DNA of 8,299 nucleotides from an uncultured Clostridia bacterium (GCA_946615785.1 CAMOIA010000056.1:1-8299), one strand, 5' to 3'. Shown: positions 1-7,134, numbered from the stretch's first letter. The notes: generated from the sequence alone by a model not told the origin. Made by a program: numbers and translations.

Positions 1-601
1 GCCCGCGCACATAGGGAACAATGCAGTAGCTGCAGAAATTGTTGCAGCCGTACATGATCGTGACGTACGCCTGCGTATCGCTCCTGCGGCGGATCGGCAC
101 GTTTTCCGCAATCGTGCTCTCGTCCGCCTCCACCTGCACCACCCGCCTGCGCGTGTCCACCGCGCGGCTTAAAAGCTCCGGCAGGGCGTACTGGTTGCCC
201 GTGCCGAAGGCGAGATCCACGAACGGATACTGCCGAAGCAGCTTTTCGGCCATGCCCGGTTCCTGCACCATGCAGCCGCACACGCCGATGATCATTTCCG
301 GCCGCTGCTTGCGCACTTCCTTGAGCCAGGTCACGTTGCCAAGCGCCTTGCGTTCCGCGTTGTCGCGGATGCAGCAGGTGTTGTGCAGCACAAAATCCGC
401 CTCGGTTTTGTCCTGCGCCTCGTGCATGCCCATGGCCTCCAGCATGCCGGCCAGCTTTTCGGAATCATGCGCGTTCATCTGGCAGCCGTAGGTGACGATA
501 TAATAGGTTTCCGGCCGGTCGGCGCGCGCGGCGAACGCGTCCGCAATGGCGCGCTGCCTCTCGATTTCCTCCGGAGGGATGGCGATAATGCGATTGCTCA
601 T
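1..601 (-). CDS. miaB: MiaB, tRNA 2-methylthio-N6-isopentenyladenosine synthase (N-terminal 200 residues, cut by window edge)
   Basis: MiaB is the radical SAM methylthiotransferase that adds a methylthio group to i6A37 of tRNAs reading UNN codons, using two [4Fe-4S] clusters. The visible part holds the N-terminal MTTase domain (about residues 32-150) with its three cluster cysteines: C40 in VTYGCQMNAHDSE, C76 in HNTCCIRDNAE and C110 in VCGCMVQEP. The radical SAM domain then begins, with CxxxCxxC at C186, C190 and C193 in YGCNNFCSYCIVPYVRG. The wording TYGCQMN, NTC-x-IR-x-NAE and YGCNNFCSYCIVPYVRG is that of MiaB rather than MtaB or RimO. The start is ATG at 601-599, preceded by AAAGGAAAGCAC. 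About half to 60% of the protein, including the rest of the radical SAM domain and the TRAM domain, lies beyond position 1. It is the fourth gene of the minus-strand operon, 27 nt after the RNase G gene. The 31 residues before the first MTTase strand are a normal Gram-positive extension. Identity is very secure. Confidence 0.96.
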   Translation of the reverse strand, partial: MSNRIIAIPPEEIERQRAIADAFAARADRPETYYIVTYGCQMNAHDSEKLAGMLEAMGMHEAQDKTEADFVLHNTCCIRDNAERKALGNVTWLKEVRKQRPEMIIGVCGCMVQEPGMAEKLLRQYPFVDLAFGTGNQYALPELLSRAVDTRRRVVQVEADESTIAENVPIRRRSDTQAYVTIMYGCNNFCSYCIVPYVRG

Positions 602-628
602 GTGCTTTCCTTTCGCTTGCGGTCGTCC

Positions 629-1696
629 TTATGATTTTTTGCGGGTCATTTCCATGAGTCCTAGGCTCGTAAAGCCGTGCAGCACCGTTTTGCACGGATC
701 GGTTTCAAGCGCCTTTTCAAGCTCCGCCTTCACTGCCGCGCGGTTGTTTTCCCTGTCCATATCGATAAAGTCGATCAGGATGATGCCGCCCACGGCGCGA
801 AGCTGCAAAAGTCTTGCGATCTCCCGCGCGGCCTCCAGGTTCACGCGCGTGCGCGCTTCCTCCGCCCCGCGGCGGCTCCCGGTATCCATGGCCGAATTGA
901 CGTCGATCACGGTCATGGCCTCGCACGGATCGATCACGATGTTCCCGCCGCCGGGCAGGTGATGCAGCCTGCGCTGCGCCTTTTCCCACTGCCCCGTGAC
1001 GTTATAGAGCGCCATGGGTGCCTCCCGCACCTCGCACGGCACGGGAAGACTGAGCGGAACGTCCGACAGGACCCGGTCGACCCCGCCCTTGGTATCGCGG
1101 AGATATCTTTCAAGCGCCGTCGGCCTGCCAAAGAGGAGCCGTGGCTCCCCGCCGTTTCCCTGCGCCTTTACCGACGCCCAGGTATCGGCCAGTTCCCCGA
1201 TTTCCTGCCGGATCGTTTCTTCCTCCGCCTCCATGCCCTCGCTGCGAAGCACAAGCCCGAAGCCTTCGGGACGAAGAGACGACGCGCGTTTCTCCGCCGC
1301 CTCCCGCAAGCCTTCCGGGGTCCTTGCGGACACCGTGCTGCGGGCGCTGCCCGGCAGCAAAATCGCGTAACGGCCGACGAGGCTTACGTCCATGGTGACG
1401 TAAGCGAGCTTTTCCCGGACCGGGGAGCGCTTCACCTGCACGATCAGCCCGGTGCCGCCCTTTGGCGGGACGGGTGTCCCGCGCATCTCTCGGTAGGGAA
1501 GGTAGGCGCTCGTTTTTGCGTCCAGATGGACGAACACGCATTCCATCCCCGGCATGCACCGGTCCGTTTTGGCATAATAGATTTCCTCAGCCCGCGGGTG
1601 CGCGCCGTCCTCCTCTTCAAAGCGGAAAAGCTTTCCGTCCCGCACAAGGGCCGTGCGCGTCTTTCCGTCCGCGTGCTCAAGAAGCAGGGTGTTCAT
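629..1696 (-). CDS. rng: RNase E/G family endoribonuclease, short form lacking Zn-link and small domain
   Basis: RNase E/G enzymes cut single-stranded RNA in rRNA maturation and mRNA decay. This 355-residue protein has an S1-like domain (about 38-112, with MPGMECVFVHLD and LVGRYAILLP), a 5'-sensor/RNase H-like region (FGLVLRS, R151-S152 where E. coli RNase E has R-T) and the DNase I-like catalytic core. The metal ligands are present: D265 and N267 in VIDVNSA and D309 in LIDFIDMD, followed by the usual LGLMEMTRK at 345-353. The protein then stops. Family members normally continue for about 50-130 residues with a CPxC Zn-link and a small domain that carry dimer and tetramer contacts. Only 27 nt separate the stop from miaB, so no frameshifted tail is hidden downstream. 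The start is ATG at 1696 with GGAGG four nt upstream; it overlaps the preceding stop as ATGA, suggesting translational coupling. The catalytic residues suggest activity, but its oligomeric state must differ from the E. coli enzymes. Family assignment is secure; RNase G versus E is nominal. Confidence 0.93.
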   Translation of the reverse strand: MNTLLLEHADGKTRTALVRDGKLFRFEEEDGAHPRAEEIYYAKTDRCMPGMECVFVHLDAKTSAYLPYREMRGTPVPPKGGTGLIVQVKRSPVREKLAYVTMDVSLVGRYAILLPGSARSTVSARTPEGLREAAEKRASSLRPEGFGLVLRSEGMEAEEETIRQEIGELADTWASVKAQGNGGEPRLLFGRPTALERYLRDTKGGVDRVLSDVPLSLPVPCEVREAPMALYNVTGQWEKAQRRLHHLPGGGNIVIDPCEAMTVIDVNSAMDTGSRRGAEEARTRVNLEAAREIARLLQLRAVGGIILIDFIDMDRENNRAAVKAELEKALETDPCKTVLHGFTSLGLMEMTRKKS

Positions 1697-2355
1697 GCGT
1701 CCTCCAGGGGAATGAGCGCCAGATCCCGCATGGCAAAAAGCATCAGCCGCGTGCAGGTGAAACGCGGAAGGGGAACGCCGGCGAAATCAGAAAGCGTCCT
1801 GAGCAGCAATTCCGGCTTGCAGGAGCTTTCCTCCCTGAGGTCAAGGGTCAGGTACATCGCGTTCCCGTTCAGCGAACATTCGTGGATCATCGGCTTTAAA
1901 TCCACGGTTTTTTCCCCGGTCTTTGTCTTTTTGACCGCTGTGATTTCACCCTGCGCGAGGAAAGCGGGCAGGGCGGTGCGCAGGGCGTCGGGCACTTCCT
2001 CAAGATCCGCCCGGTACCTTGCCGCGTAGAGAAGCGCCATGGGGGATTTATGCGTGTCGTCCACCGCCCGCACGCTGACAAGTTGGATTTCCGGCGGCAG
2101 GGCCCGCTGCAGGCGTGCCTTGAAAAAGTCGGGGTTGCACTCGCCCTCCACGGGCACCTCCATGACCTCCCGAAGGCCCGTATGGCCAAGGGAGAGGGGC
2201 GCCGCAAAGGTGAGAAGGATGTGCGGATTGAAGCCCTGGGAATAGCGGATGGGCAGATCGGAGCGCCTGAGCGCCCGCTGCATGGCCCGCATCAGGTCCA
2301 GATGGCCGATCATGCGCAGACGAAACGCTTTTTCAAACGTGACGAGCATTTTCAT
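1693..2355 (-). CDS. TIGR03936/DUF2344 radical SAM-linked protein
   Basis: This 220-residue protein belongs to the DUF2344 family, which is named for always standing beside, or being fused to the end of, a TIGR03960-type radical SAM protein; its biochemical role is not established to my knowledge. The family signature is clear in the first 70 residues: FEKAFRLRMIGHLDLMRAMQ followed by RALRRSDLPIRYSQGFNPH and a PLSLG-x-x-G-LRE segment. The C-terminal half is less conserved and ends CTRLMLF. There is no signal peptide, membrane segment or metal-binding cysteine cluster. The ATG at 2355 lies inside the end of the radical SAM gene (23-bp overlap), and GGAAGGGGG lies 12 nt upstream, rather far. 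A second in-frame ATG at 2349 is an alternative start two codons on. The stop overlaps the RNase G start by 4 bp. The arrangement implies that the two radical SAM-linked products are made together and probably form one functional unit. Many basic residues in the first 40 would fit RNA contact, but that is inference. Confidence 0.92.
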   Translation of the reverse strand: MKMLVTFEKAFRLRMIGHLDLMRAMQRALRRSDLPIRYSQGFNPHILLTFAAPLSLGHTGLREVMEVPVEGECNPDFFKARLQRALPPEIQLVSVRAVDDTHKSPMALLYAARYRADLEEVPDALRTALPAFLAQGEITAVKKTKTGEKTVDLKPMIHECSLNGNAMYLTLDLREESSCKPELLLRTLSDFAGVPLPRFTCTRLMLFAMRDLALIPLEDA

Positions 2356-4201
2356 AGCAGGCGCACACCCCCTTCCAGCGCTGCAGGCCGCAGCCGTTGC
2401 AGCCCTTGCGGCAGTCCTGCGTGGTTTTTTCCGCTTTGGCTTTTTCGCATTCCCGGATCAGGTATTCCTTGGTCACGCCGGCGTCGATGATGTCCCAGGG
2501 GTTGATCTCGTCGTACGGCCGCTCACGGTAGGCATAGAACGCGGGATCAAGTCCGCATTCCCTGAACGCTTCCATCCACAGATCGAAGCGGAAATGCTCG
2601 TTCCAGCCGTCAAAGCGGCAGCCCTTTTTCCACGCAGTATAGATGACGTCGCCGATCCTCCGGTCGCCCCGGCTGATGCACGCCTCCAGGAAGGAAAGGT
2701 GCCCCTCGTGCCAGTTGAACACCACGTTTTTGATCTTCAGGTATTCCCTGAGGCGCTGCTGTTTTTCCTCCACCATGTCCAGCGTGTCCTGCGCCGCCCA
2801 CTGGAAAGGCGTGAAAGGCTTTGGCACGAACACGGACGCGGAGCACGTGACCCGAAGCCCTTTGCCCCGCTTTTCCTTGGGCGTTCTGTAATAGGCCTGC
2901 GTCACCTTCGCGGCCAGATCCCCGATGCCGCGCAGATCGTCGTCCGTTTCGGTCGGAAGGCCCATCATGAAATACAGTTTCACCGTGCTCCAGCCGCATT
3001 CAAAGGCGTCCGTCACCGAGCGGATCAGGTCGTCTTCCGTAACGCCTTTGTTGATCACGTCCCGCAGGCGCTGTGTGCCGGCCTCCGGCGCAAGGGTCAG
3101 GCCGCTCTTTTTCACCCGCTGGGTCATTTCAAGCGACTGTTTGACGATGTTGTCAATGCGCATGGAAGGCAGGCTGATGGAAACGCGCTTCTCCTGATAC
3201 CGGTCCATGAGGGACTGAATCAGCTCCGGAAGACAGGAATAATCCCCTGTGGACAGGCTTGAAAGGCTGATTTCCTCATAGCCCGTCGAAGCCTCCAGGC
3301 GATCGGCGATTTCGATCAGCCTTTCAAGGCTCCGCTCGCGCACCGGCCGGTAAATCATGCCGGCCTGGCAAAAACGGCAGCCCCGGGTGCAGCCGCGCAT
3401 GATTTCAAGCACGATCCGGTCAAACACCACGTCCGTGTAAGGCACGGGAATGGTTTCGGGGTAATCCGCGCCGTTCAGATCGGTCACGACGCAGCGCTCC
3501 ACCTTTTCAGGCGCACACGCGTCGTTCGGCGTCATGGCGGCAATGGTGCCGTCCGCATGGTATGAAACATCATAAAACCTCGGCACATACACCCCGTGAA
3601 TGCCCGCAAGCGCTTTCAGAAGCGCCTCCTTCGACGTGCCCGCCTTTTTGTGCTCGCGCACCGCGCTGCACAGCTGGATCATCACGTCCTCGCCGTCACC
3701 GATCATGTACGCGTCCACAAACGGCGCAAGCGGTTCCGGATTGTACGCACACGGGCCTCCCGCGACGATCAGGGGGTCGTCTTCCCCGCGGTCGCGTGCG
3801 TATGCGGGGATGCCGGCAAGATCCAGCATCTCCAGGATGTTGGTATAGCTCATTTCATACTGCAGGGTGAACCCGACGATGTCGAAATCCCGGACCGGAT
3901 GCCGGCTTTCCAGCGAGAAAAGCGGAAGCCCCTCCCGCCGCATACCGTCCCCCATATCGGGCCAGGGCGTGAAAACACGCTCGCACAGTCCCCAGGGAAG
4001 GCGGTTGATGATGTGGTATAAAATCTTGATGCCCAGATGGGACATCGCAATATCGTATGTATCCGGGAAGCCGAAGGCAAAGCGCACCTCCGCCTCCTCC
4101 CAGGGCTTTACGTCCGTGTTCATTTCGCCGCCGGTGTACCGGGCGGGCTTTTGCACCTGTTCAAGCAGCCTTTCAAAAACCGCTTCCTGTTGTTCGTTCA
4201 A
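2333..4201 (-). CDS. TIGR03960 family B12-binding-domain-like radical SAM protein
   Basis: This 622-residue protein of unknown substrate is the first gene of the operon. Residues about 35-240 form a B12-binding-like Rossmann domain (FAFGFPDTYD, MSHLGIKILYHIIN, LIVAGGP, YMIGDGED), but I see no DxHxxG cobalamin motif. The radical SAM core begins at VLEIMRGCTRGCRFCQAG, with cluster cysteines C271, C275 and C278. Further family motifs are LTLAPEAGTQRLR (368-380), YFMMGLPTETDDDL (410-423) and FVPKPFTPFQW (458-468), the last also seen in methylthiotransferase relatives. The C-terminus carries a second cysteine group: C597, C601, C604, C613 and C615, with the first three spaced CxxxCxxC. The start is TTG at 4201-4199, supported by AGGAGG seven nt upstream; no in-frame ATG lies near it. 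It ends inside the DUF2344 gene that it usually accompanies. Neighbours RNase G and miaB suggest an RNA-directed reaction, but this is inference from context only. Confidence 0.93.
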   Translation of the reverse strand: MNEQQEAVFERLLEQVQKPARYTGGEMNTDVKPWEEAEVRFAFGFPDTYDIAMSHLGIKILYHIINRLPWGLCERVFTPWPDMGDGMRREGLPLFSLESRHPVRDFDIVGFTLQYEMSYTNILEMLDLAGIPAYARDRGEDDPLIVAGGPCAYNPEPLAPFVDAYMIGDGEDVMIQLCSAVREHKKAGTSKEALLKALAGIHGVYVPRFYDVSYHADGTIAAMTPNDACAPEKVERCVVTDLNGADYPETIPVPYTDVVFDRIVLEIMRGCTRGCRFCQAGMIYRPVRERSLERLIEIADRLEASTGYEEISLSSLSTGDYSCLPELIQSLMDRYQEKRVSISLPSMRIDNIVKQSLEMTQRVKKSGLTLAPEAGTQRLRDVINKGVTEDDLIRSVTDAFECGWSTVKLYFMMGLPTETDDDLRGIGDLAAKVTQAYYRTPKEKRGKGLRVTCSASVFVPKPFTPFQWAAQDTLDMVEEKQQRLREYLKIKNVVFNWHEGHLSFLEACISRGDRRIGDVIYTAWKKGCRFDGWNEHFRFDLWMEAFRECGLDPAFYAYRERPYDEINPWDIIDAGVTKEYLIRECEKAKAEKTTQDCRKGCNGCGLQRWKGVCACYENARHV

Positions 4202-4208
4202 GGCGGAT

Positions 4209-4214
4209 CCTCCT
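4209..4214 (-). promoter_or_regulatory. Ribosome binding site that fixes a TTG start
   Basis: On the minus strand this reads AGGAGG, a perfect Shine-Dalgarno core, seven nt before TTG at 4201-4199. The spacing is ideal and decides for the TTG start of the radical SAM gene over any later ATG; the next methionine in frame is residue 27. Confidence 0.8.
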
Positions 4215-4242
4215 GTCCTGGCAATGGGCTGACGCCGCGTTT

Positions 4243-4271
4243 ATGATATCATTTTTGCCCTGAAATGTCCA
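4243..4271 (-). promoter_or_regulatory. Sigma-A-type promoter of the minus-strand operon
   Basis: Read on the minus strand, a -35 box TGGACA (4271-4266, five of six to consensus) is followed by exactly 17 bp and a -10 box TATCAT (4248-4243, five of six). TGA stands directly before the -10 box, giving an extended -10 TG. Transcription would begin near 4236, leaving a leader of about 35 nt with the AGGAGG site in it. This should drive the radical SAM, DUF2344, RNase G and miaB genes as one unit, since no terminator is visible between them. Confidence 0.65.
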
Positions 4272-4333
4272 TAACGGAAGGGGTGGCGGCACAAAATACG
4301 CAAAAAGAACGCCTTGGATTCCCCTTCCCCTCT

Positions 4334-4361
4334 TTTAGCAGAACCAAAAAATGTGTATAAT
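4334..4361 (+). promoter_or_regulatory. Probable promoter of the GH3-guaA unit
   Basis: A perfect -10 box TATAAT lies at 4356-4361. The -35 region is weak: the best match, TTTAGC at 4334-4339 with 16 bp spacing, shares only three bases with TTGACA. TG pairs stand at 4352-4353 and 4354-4355, but neither is in the exact extended -10 position. The predicted transcription start near 4368 is about 28 nt before the ATG of the GH3 gene, so the placement is sensible. A weak -35 box may mean activator dependence. Confidence 0.5.
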
Positions 4362-4395
4362 GCACCTGTGGCAATCCTACGATCAAGGAGGCCGT

Positions 4396-5574
4396 ATGAA
4401 ACGGTTTTTATCATTGCTTGCAGCCGCACTGCTTTTCCTCTCGAGCCCCGCGTCTGGCGAGGAGTTTTCTGTCGCGGCGGAGGACAGCCTGATCCACGAA
4501 GCGCTTGTGCGCGGTGACAACGCCAAAGCCGCGTCCCTGCTTCTTGGCCAGATGACCCGGCGGGAAAAGGTGCTGCAGCTGTTCATGGTCACGCCGGACA
4601 TGCTTTCCGGCCGGACGCCGACCTGCGCGTACAGCGAATCACTGGAAGCAGGCTTTCTTTCCTCGCCCGTCGGCGGCATCCTTTTCTTCGGGCAGAATAT
4701 CGCCTCCGGCGATGATCTTCTGGACATGAACGAACGCCTCTCCAGCCTTTCCGTGCGCACAAGCGGCGTCGGGGCGTTTCTCGCCATCACGGAAGAAGGC
4801 GGCGATATCTCCCCGCTCTCTTTGAAGCTCGGTCTGGAAACGCTGCCCCCCTCCGCCTATCTGAATGCCGGGAACGCCGCCGAACAGGGGGAAAAGCTTG
4901 CCGCCCGCCTGCTTTCCTACGGCTTCAACCTGGATTTCTGCCCCTGCGCGGATCTGTTCGCGGACGAAGGGAACGCGGAAATCGGCGAGCGCGCCTATTC
5001 CTGGGACGCCTATGCCGCGGCGGACTGCGCCTCGCTCATCAGCGGAGCGCTTGAAAGGGGCGGCGTCGTCTCCGTCTACAAGCATTTTCCCGGCATCGGC
5101 AGCGTGCCCGACGCCCTGACGAGGCGCGGTCGCGGCACGATCCCTGAAAACCTGGCGGAAATGCGTGCGCGCTCCCTGATTCCCTATCTTGCGGCCGTCG
5201 CGCAGGGCTGCGCCATGATTCAGGTCTCCGCCATGGACAGCGCGGCGATCGATCCCGGCATCCCCTGCTGCCTCTCCCCCGCCGTCATCCAGATGCTGCG
5301 CGGCGAGCTCGGCTATCAGGGCGTCATCGTGTCCGATTCCATGCGCTCCGCGCTCATTACCGAAAAATACGGCGCAGGGGCGGCGGCCGTGGCCGCGCTC
5401 AGCGCCGGCTGTGATCTGATCCTGCTGCCGGAAGACCTGCCGAAGGCCGTGGAAGCCGTGCTCACCGCGCTTTCGGACGGAAGGCTCACAGAAAGCCGGA
5501 TCGACGCAAGCGTGCAGCGCATCCTGGAGGTAAAGCTGCGCTTTGGCCTGTACAAAGACGCTTACGCGGAATGA
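4396..5574 (+). CDS. Secreted NagZ-like glycoside hydrolase family 3 protein with altered active site
   Basis: The 392-residue protein starts at ATG 4396, with AAGGAGG five nt upstream. An ATG 45 nt earlier at 4351 overlaps the -10 box, has no ribosome site, and would spoil the signal peptide. Residues 1-21 are a signal peptide (MKR, hydrophobic run, SPASG before EE) with no lipobox cysteine, so secretion is expected. The rest is one GH3 N-terminal TIM-barrel domain, as in beta-N-acetylglucosaminidase NagZ, which releases GlcNAc from muropeptides. Kept motifs: GGILFFGQNI (93-102), YGFNLDFCPCADL (175-187), GERAYSWD with R199, KHFPGIG (229-235) and GVIVSDS with the likely nucleophile D314. Changed: the usual D-x-EGG-R motif reads ITEEGGDIS (131-139), losing both Asp and Arg, and the NagZ Asp-Ser-His dyad after KHFPG reads D239-A-L, so the general acid/base His is absent. 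It may be an inactive or re-purposed homologue, perhaps a peptidoglycan or sugar binder. Fold assignment is firm, activity uncertain. Confidence 0.88.
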   Translation: MKRFLSLLAAALLFLSSPASGEEFSVAAEDSLIHEALVRGDNAKAASLLLGQMTRREKVLQLFMVTPDMLSGRTPTCAYSESLEAGFLSSPVGGILFFGQNIASGDDLLDMNERLSSLSVRTSGVGAFLAITEEGGDISPLSLKLGLETLPPSAYLNAGNAAEQGEKLAARLLSYGFNLDFCPCADLFADEGNAEIGERAYSWDAYAAADCASLISGALERGGVVSVYKHFPGIGSVPDALTRRGRGTIPENLAEMRARSLIPYLAAVAQGCAMIQVSAMDSAAIDPGIPCCLSPAVIQMLRGELGYQGVIVSDSMRSALITEKYGAGAAAVAALSAGCDLILLPEDLPKAVEAVLTALSDGRLTESRIDASVQRILEVKLRFGLYKDAYAE

Positions 5575-5601
5575 CCTGAAACGAAAAAAGGAAGGTGTGC
5601 C

Positions 5602-7134
5602 ATGGAATCGATCGTTATTCTGGACTTCGGCGGTCAGTATACCCAGCTGATCGCCCGCAGGGTGCGCGCCCTGCACGTTTTCAGCCATGTCCTGCCCTGC
5701 CGGACGCCGCTTGCGGACATCCTGCGCCTGCAGCCAAAGGGGGTCATTTTTTCCGGCGGGCCTGCGAGCGTGCTGGAGGAAGGCGCGCCTACCTGCGACC
5801 CCGCGCTGTTTGAAGCGGGCCTTCCGGTGCTCGGCATCTGCTACGGCATGCAGCTGATGGGAAAGCTGCTGGGCGGAGAAGTGACGAAAGCGCCTAAGCG
5901 CGAATACGGCCTCGTAGACGTCAAAGCGCGGCTTGACGCCGCCCTCCTGAAGGATTTCGAGGACCAGAACGCCTGCTGGATGAGCCATACCTTTCAGGTT
6001 TCACAGGTGCCCAAAGGCTTCAAGGCCGCCGCGTCAAGCGAAAACTGCCCGGTCGCCGCGATGGAAAACACAGAAAAGCGCCTTTTCGGCGTGCAGTTTC
6101 ATCCGGAAGTGACCCACACGCGAAACGGCCTCGGCGTGCTGCGCCGCTTCGTGTTCGATATCTGCGCCTGCCGCGGCGACTGGCGCATGGAGGATTTTGC
6201 CCGGGAGCAGATCCGCCGCATCCGCGAGGAAGTCGGGCAGGGCACCGTGCTGCTCGCCCTTTCCGGCGGCGTCGACAGCGCCGTCGCCGCCGCCCTCCTT
6301 TCCCGCGCCATCGGGGACAGGCTGACCTGCGTATTCGTGGATCACGGCCTTTTGCGCAAGGGAGAATTTGACGAGGTCAGCAGAACCTTTGAACGCGATT
6401 TTTCCATGCACCTGATCGCCGTGGACGCCTCCGAACGGTTCCTTACGGCCCTGAAGGGCGTCACCGAGCCGGAGGAAAAGCGCAGGATCATCGGAGCCAA
6501 ATTCATCGAGGTTTTCCGTGACGAAGCGGGGAAGCTGGGCAAGCTGGATCATTTTGCCCAGGGCACCATCTACCCCGACGTCATCGAATCCGGCGGCGCG
6601 CTCGGCAGCAGCGTCATCAAGAGCCATCACAACGTGGGCGGCCTTCCGAAGGAGCTCGGCTTTACCAGCCTGATCGAGCCGCTGCGCATGCTGTTCAAGG
6701 ACGAGGTGCGCGCGCTTGGCATATCCCTCGGCCTTCCGGAAAGCCTCGTATGGCGGCAGCCCTTCCCGGGGCCCGGCCTTGCCATCCGCATCCTTGGCGA
6801 GGTGACGCGGGACAAAGCGGAAACCGTGCGCGAAAGCGACGCCATCCTGCGCGAGGAAATCACGCGCGCAGGCCTTGACCGGGACATCAGCCAGTATTTC
6901 ACGGTGCTCACAAACATGCGCTCGGTCGGCGTGATGGGCGACGAACGCACCTACGACCGCGCCGTCGCCATCCGCTGCGTAACCACGGACGATTTTATGA
7001 CCGCTGATTTTTACCGTCTCCCCTATGACGTGCTCGCCCTGGTCAGCCGCCGCATCGTCAACGAAGTGCCGAACGTCAACCGCGTCCTCTTCGACGTCAC
7101 CTCCAAACCCCCGGCCTCGATCGAGTGGGAATAA
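5602..7134 (+). CDS. guaA: GMP synthase (glutamine-hydrolysing)
   Basis: GuaA converts XMP to GMP with ATP and glutamine, the last step of de novo GMP synthesis, in the cytosol. The 510-residue protein is full length. Its class I glutamine amidotransferase domain (about 3-190) has DFGGQYTQLIARRVR, the nucleophile C80 in LGICYGMQ, and H167/E169 in VQFHPEV. The ATP pyrophosphatase domain has the P-loop SGGVDS at 221-226, and the XMP-binding dimerisation domain has RQPFPGPGLAIR (385-396), GVMGDERTYDRAVAIR (443-458) and the end SKPPASIEWE. The start is ATG 5602 with AAAGGAAGG six nt upstream. Only 27 nt lie between the GH3 stop and this ATG, with no terminator and no clear promoter, so readthrough from the GH3 gene is likely unless a promoter sits inside it. 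No purine riboswitch is visible in the short leader. The 3' end (GAGTGGGAATAA) is a known insertion target for mobile elements. Confidence 0.99.
   Translation: MESIVILDFGGQYTQLIARRVRALHVFSHVLPCRTPLADILRLQPKGVIFSGGPASVLEEGAPTCDPALFEAGLPVLGICYGMQLMGKLLGGEVTKAPKREYGLVDVKARLDAALLKDFEDQNACWMSHTFQVSQVPKGFKAAASSENCPVAAMENTEKRLFGVQFHPEVTHTRNGLGVLRRFVFDICACRGDWRMEDFAREQIRRIREEVGQGTVLLALSGGVDSAVAAALLSRAIGDRLTCVFVDHGLLRKGEFDEVSRTFERDFSMHLIAVDASERFLTALKGVTEPEEKRRIIGAKFIEVFRDEAGKLGKLDHFAQGTIYPDVIESGGALGSSVIKSHHNVGGLPKELGFTSLIEPLRMLFKDEVRALGISLGLPESLVWRQPFPGPGLAIRILGEVTRDKAETVRESDAILREEITRAGLDRDISQYFTVLTNMRSVGVMGDERTYDRAVAIRCVTTDDFMTADFYRLPYDVLALVSRRIVNEVPNVNRVLFDVTSKPPASIEWE
7122..7134 (+). other. Candidate integration (att) core at the guaA 3' end
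   Basis: The last codons of guaA read CGAGTGGGAATAA. Established knowledge: integrative elements of several bacterial groups, including Firmicutes, use the 3' end of guaA as attachment site and restore its reading frame. Here guaA is intact and the DNA beyond it is different in composition. Against this, no second copy of the core and no integrase gene are present in the remaining 1.16 kb, so the site may simply be unoccupied. Listed as a candidate only. Confidence 0.25.

Noticed and set aside
677..2029. 450-codon plus-strand open frame opposite the RNase G and DUF2344 genes
   Set aside because: It is antisense to two strongly supported genes. Its translation is rich in R, H, P and A without domain motifs. 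Long antisense frames are expected in GC-rich coding DNA with a GC-rich third codon position.
2249..3262. 337-codon plus-strand open frame opposite the radical SAM gene
   Set aside because: It is the antisense shadow of conserved radical SAM motifs, with no initiation signal.
4351..4395. Upstream ATG extending the GH3 protein by 15 residues
   Set aside because: It overlaps the TATAAT box, lacks a Shine-Dalgarno site, and would put a non-signal segment before the signal peptide; ATG 4396 has AAGGAGG at the right distance.
5575..5601. Guanine riboswitch or separate promoter before guaA
   Set aside because: The gap is only 27 nt and holds little beyond the ribosome site, leaving no room for an aptamer.
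4639..5988. 449-codon minus-strand open frame spanning the end of GH3 and the start of guaA
   Set aside because: It crosses two real genes and their intergenic gap, resembles no family, and has no ribosome site; it is a codon-bias artefact.
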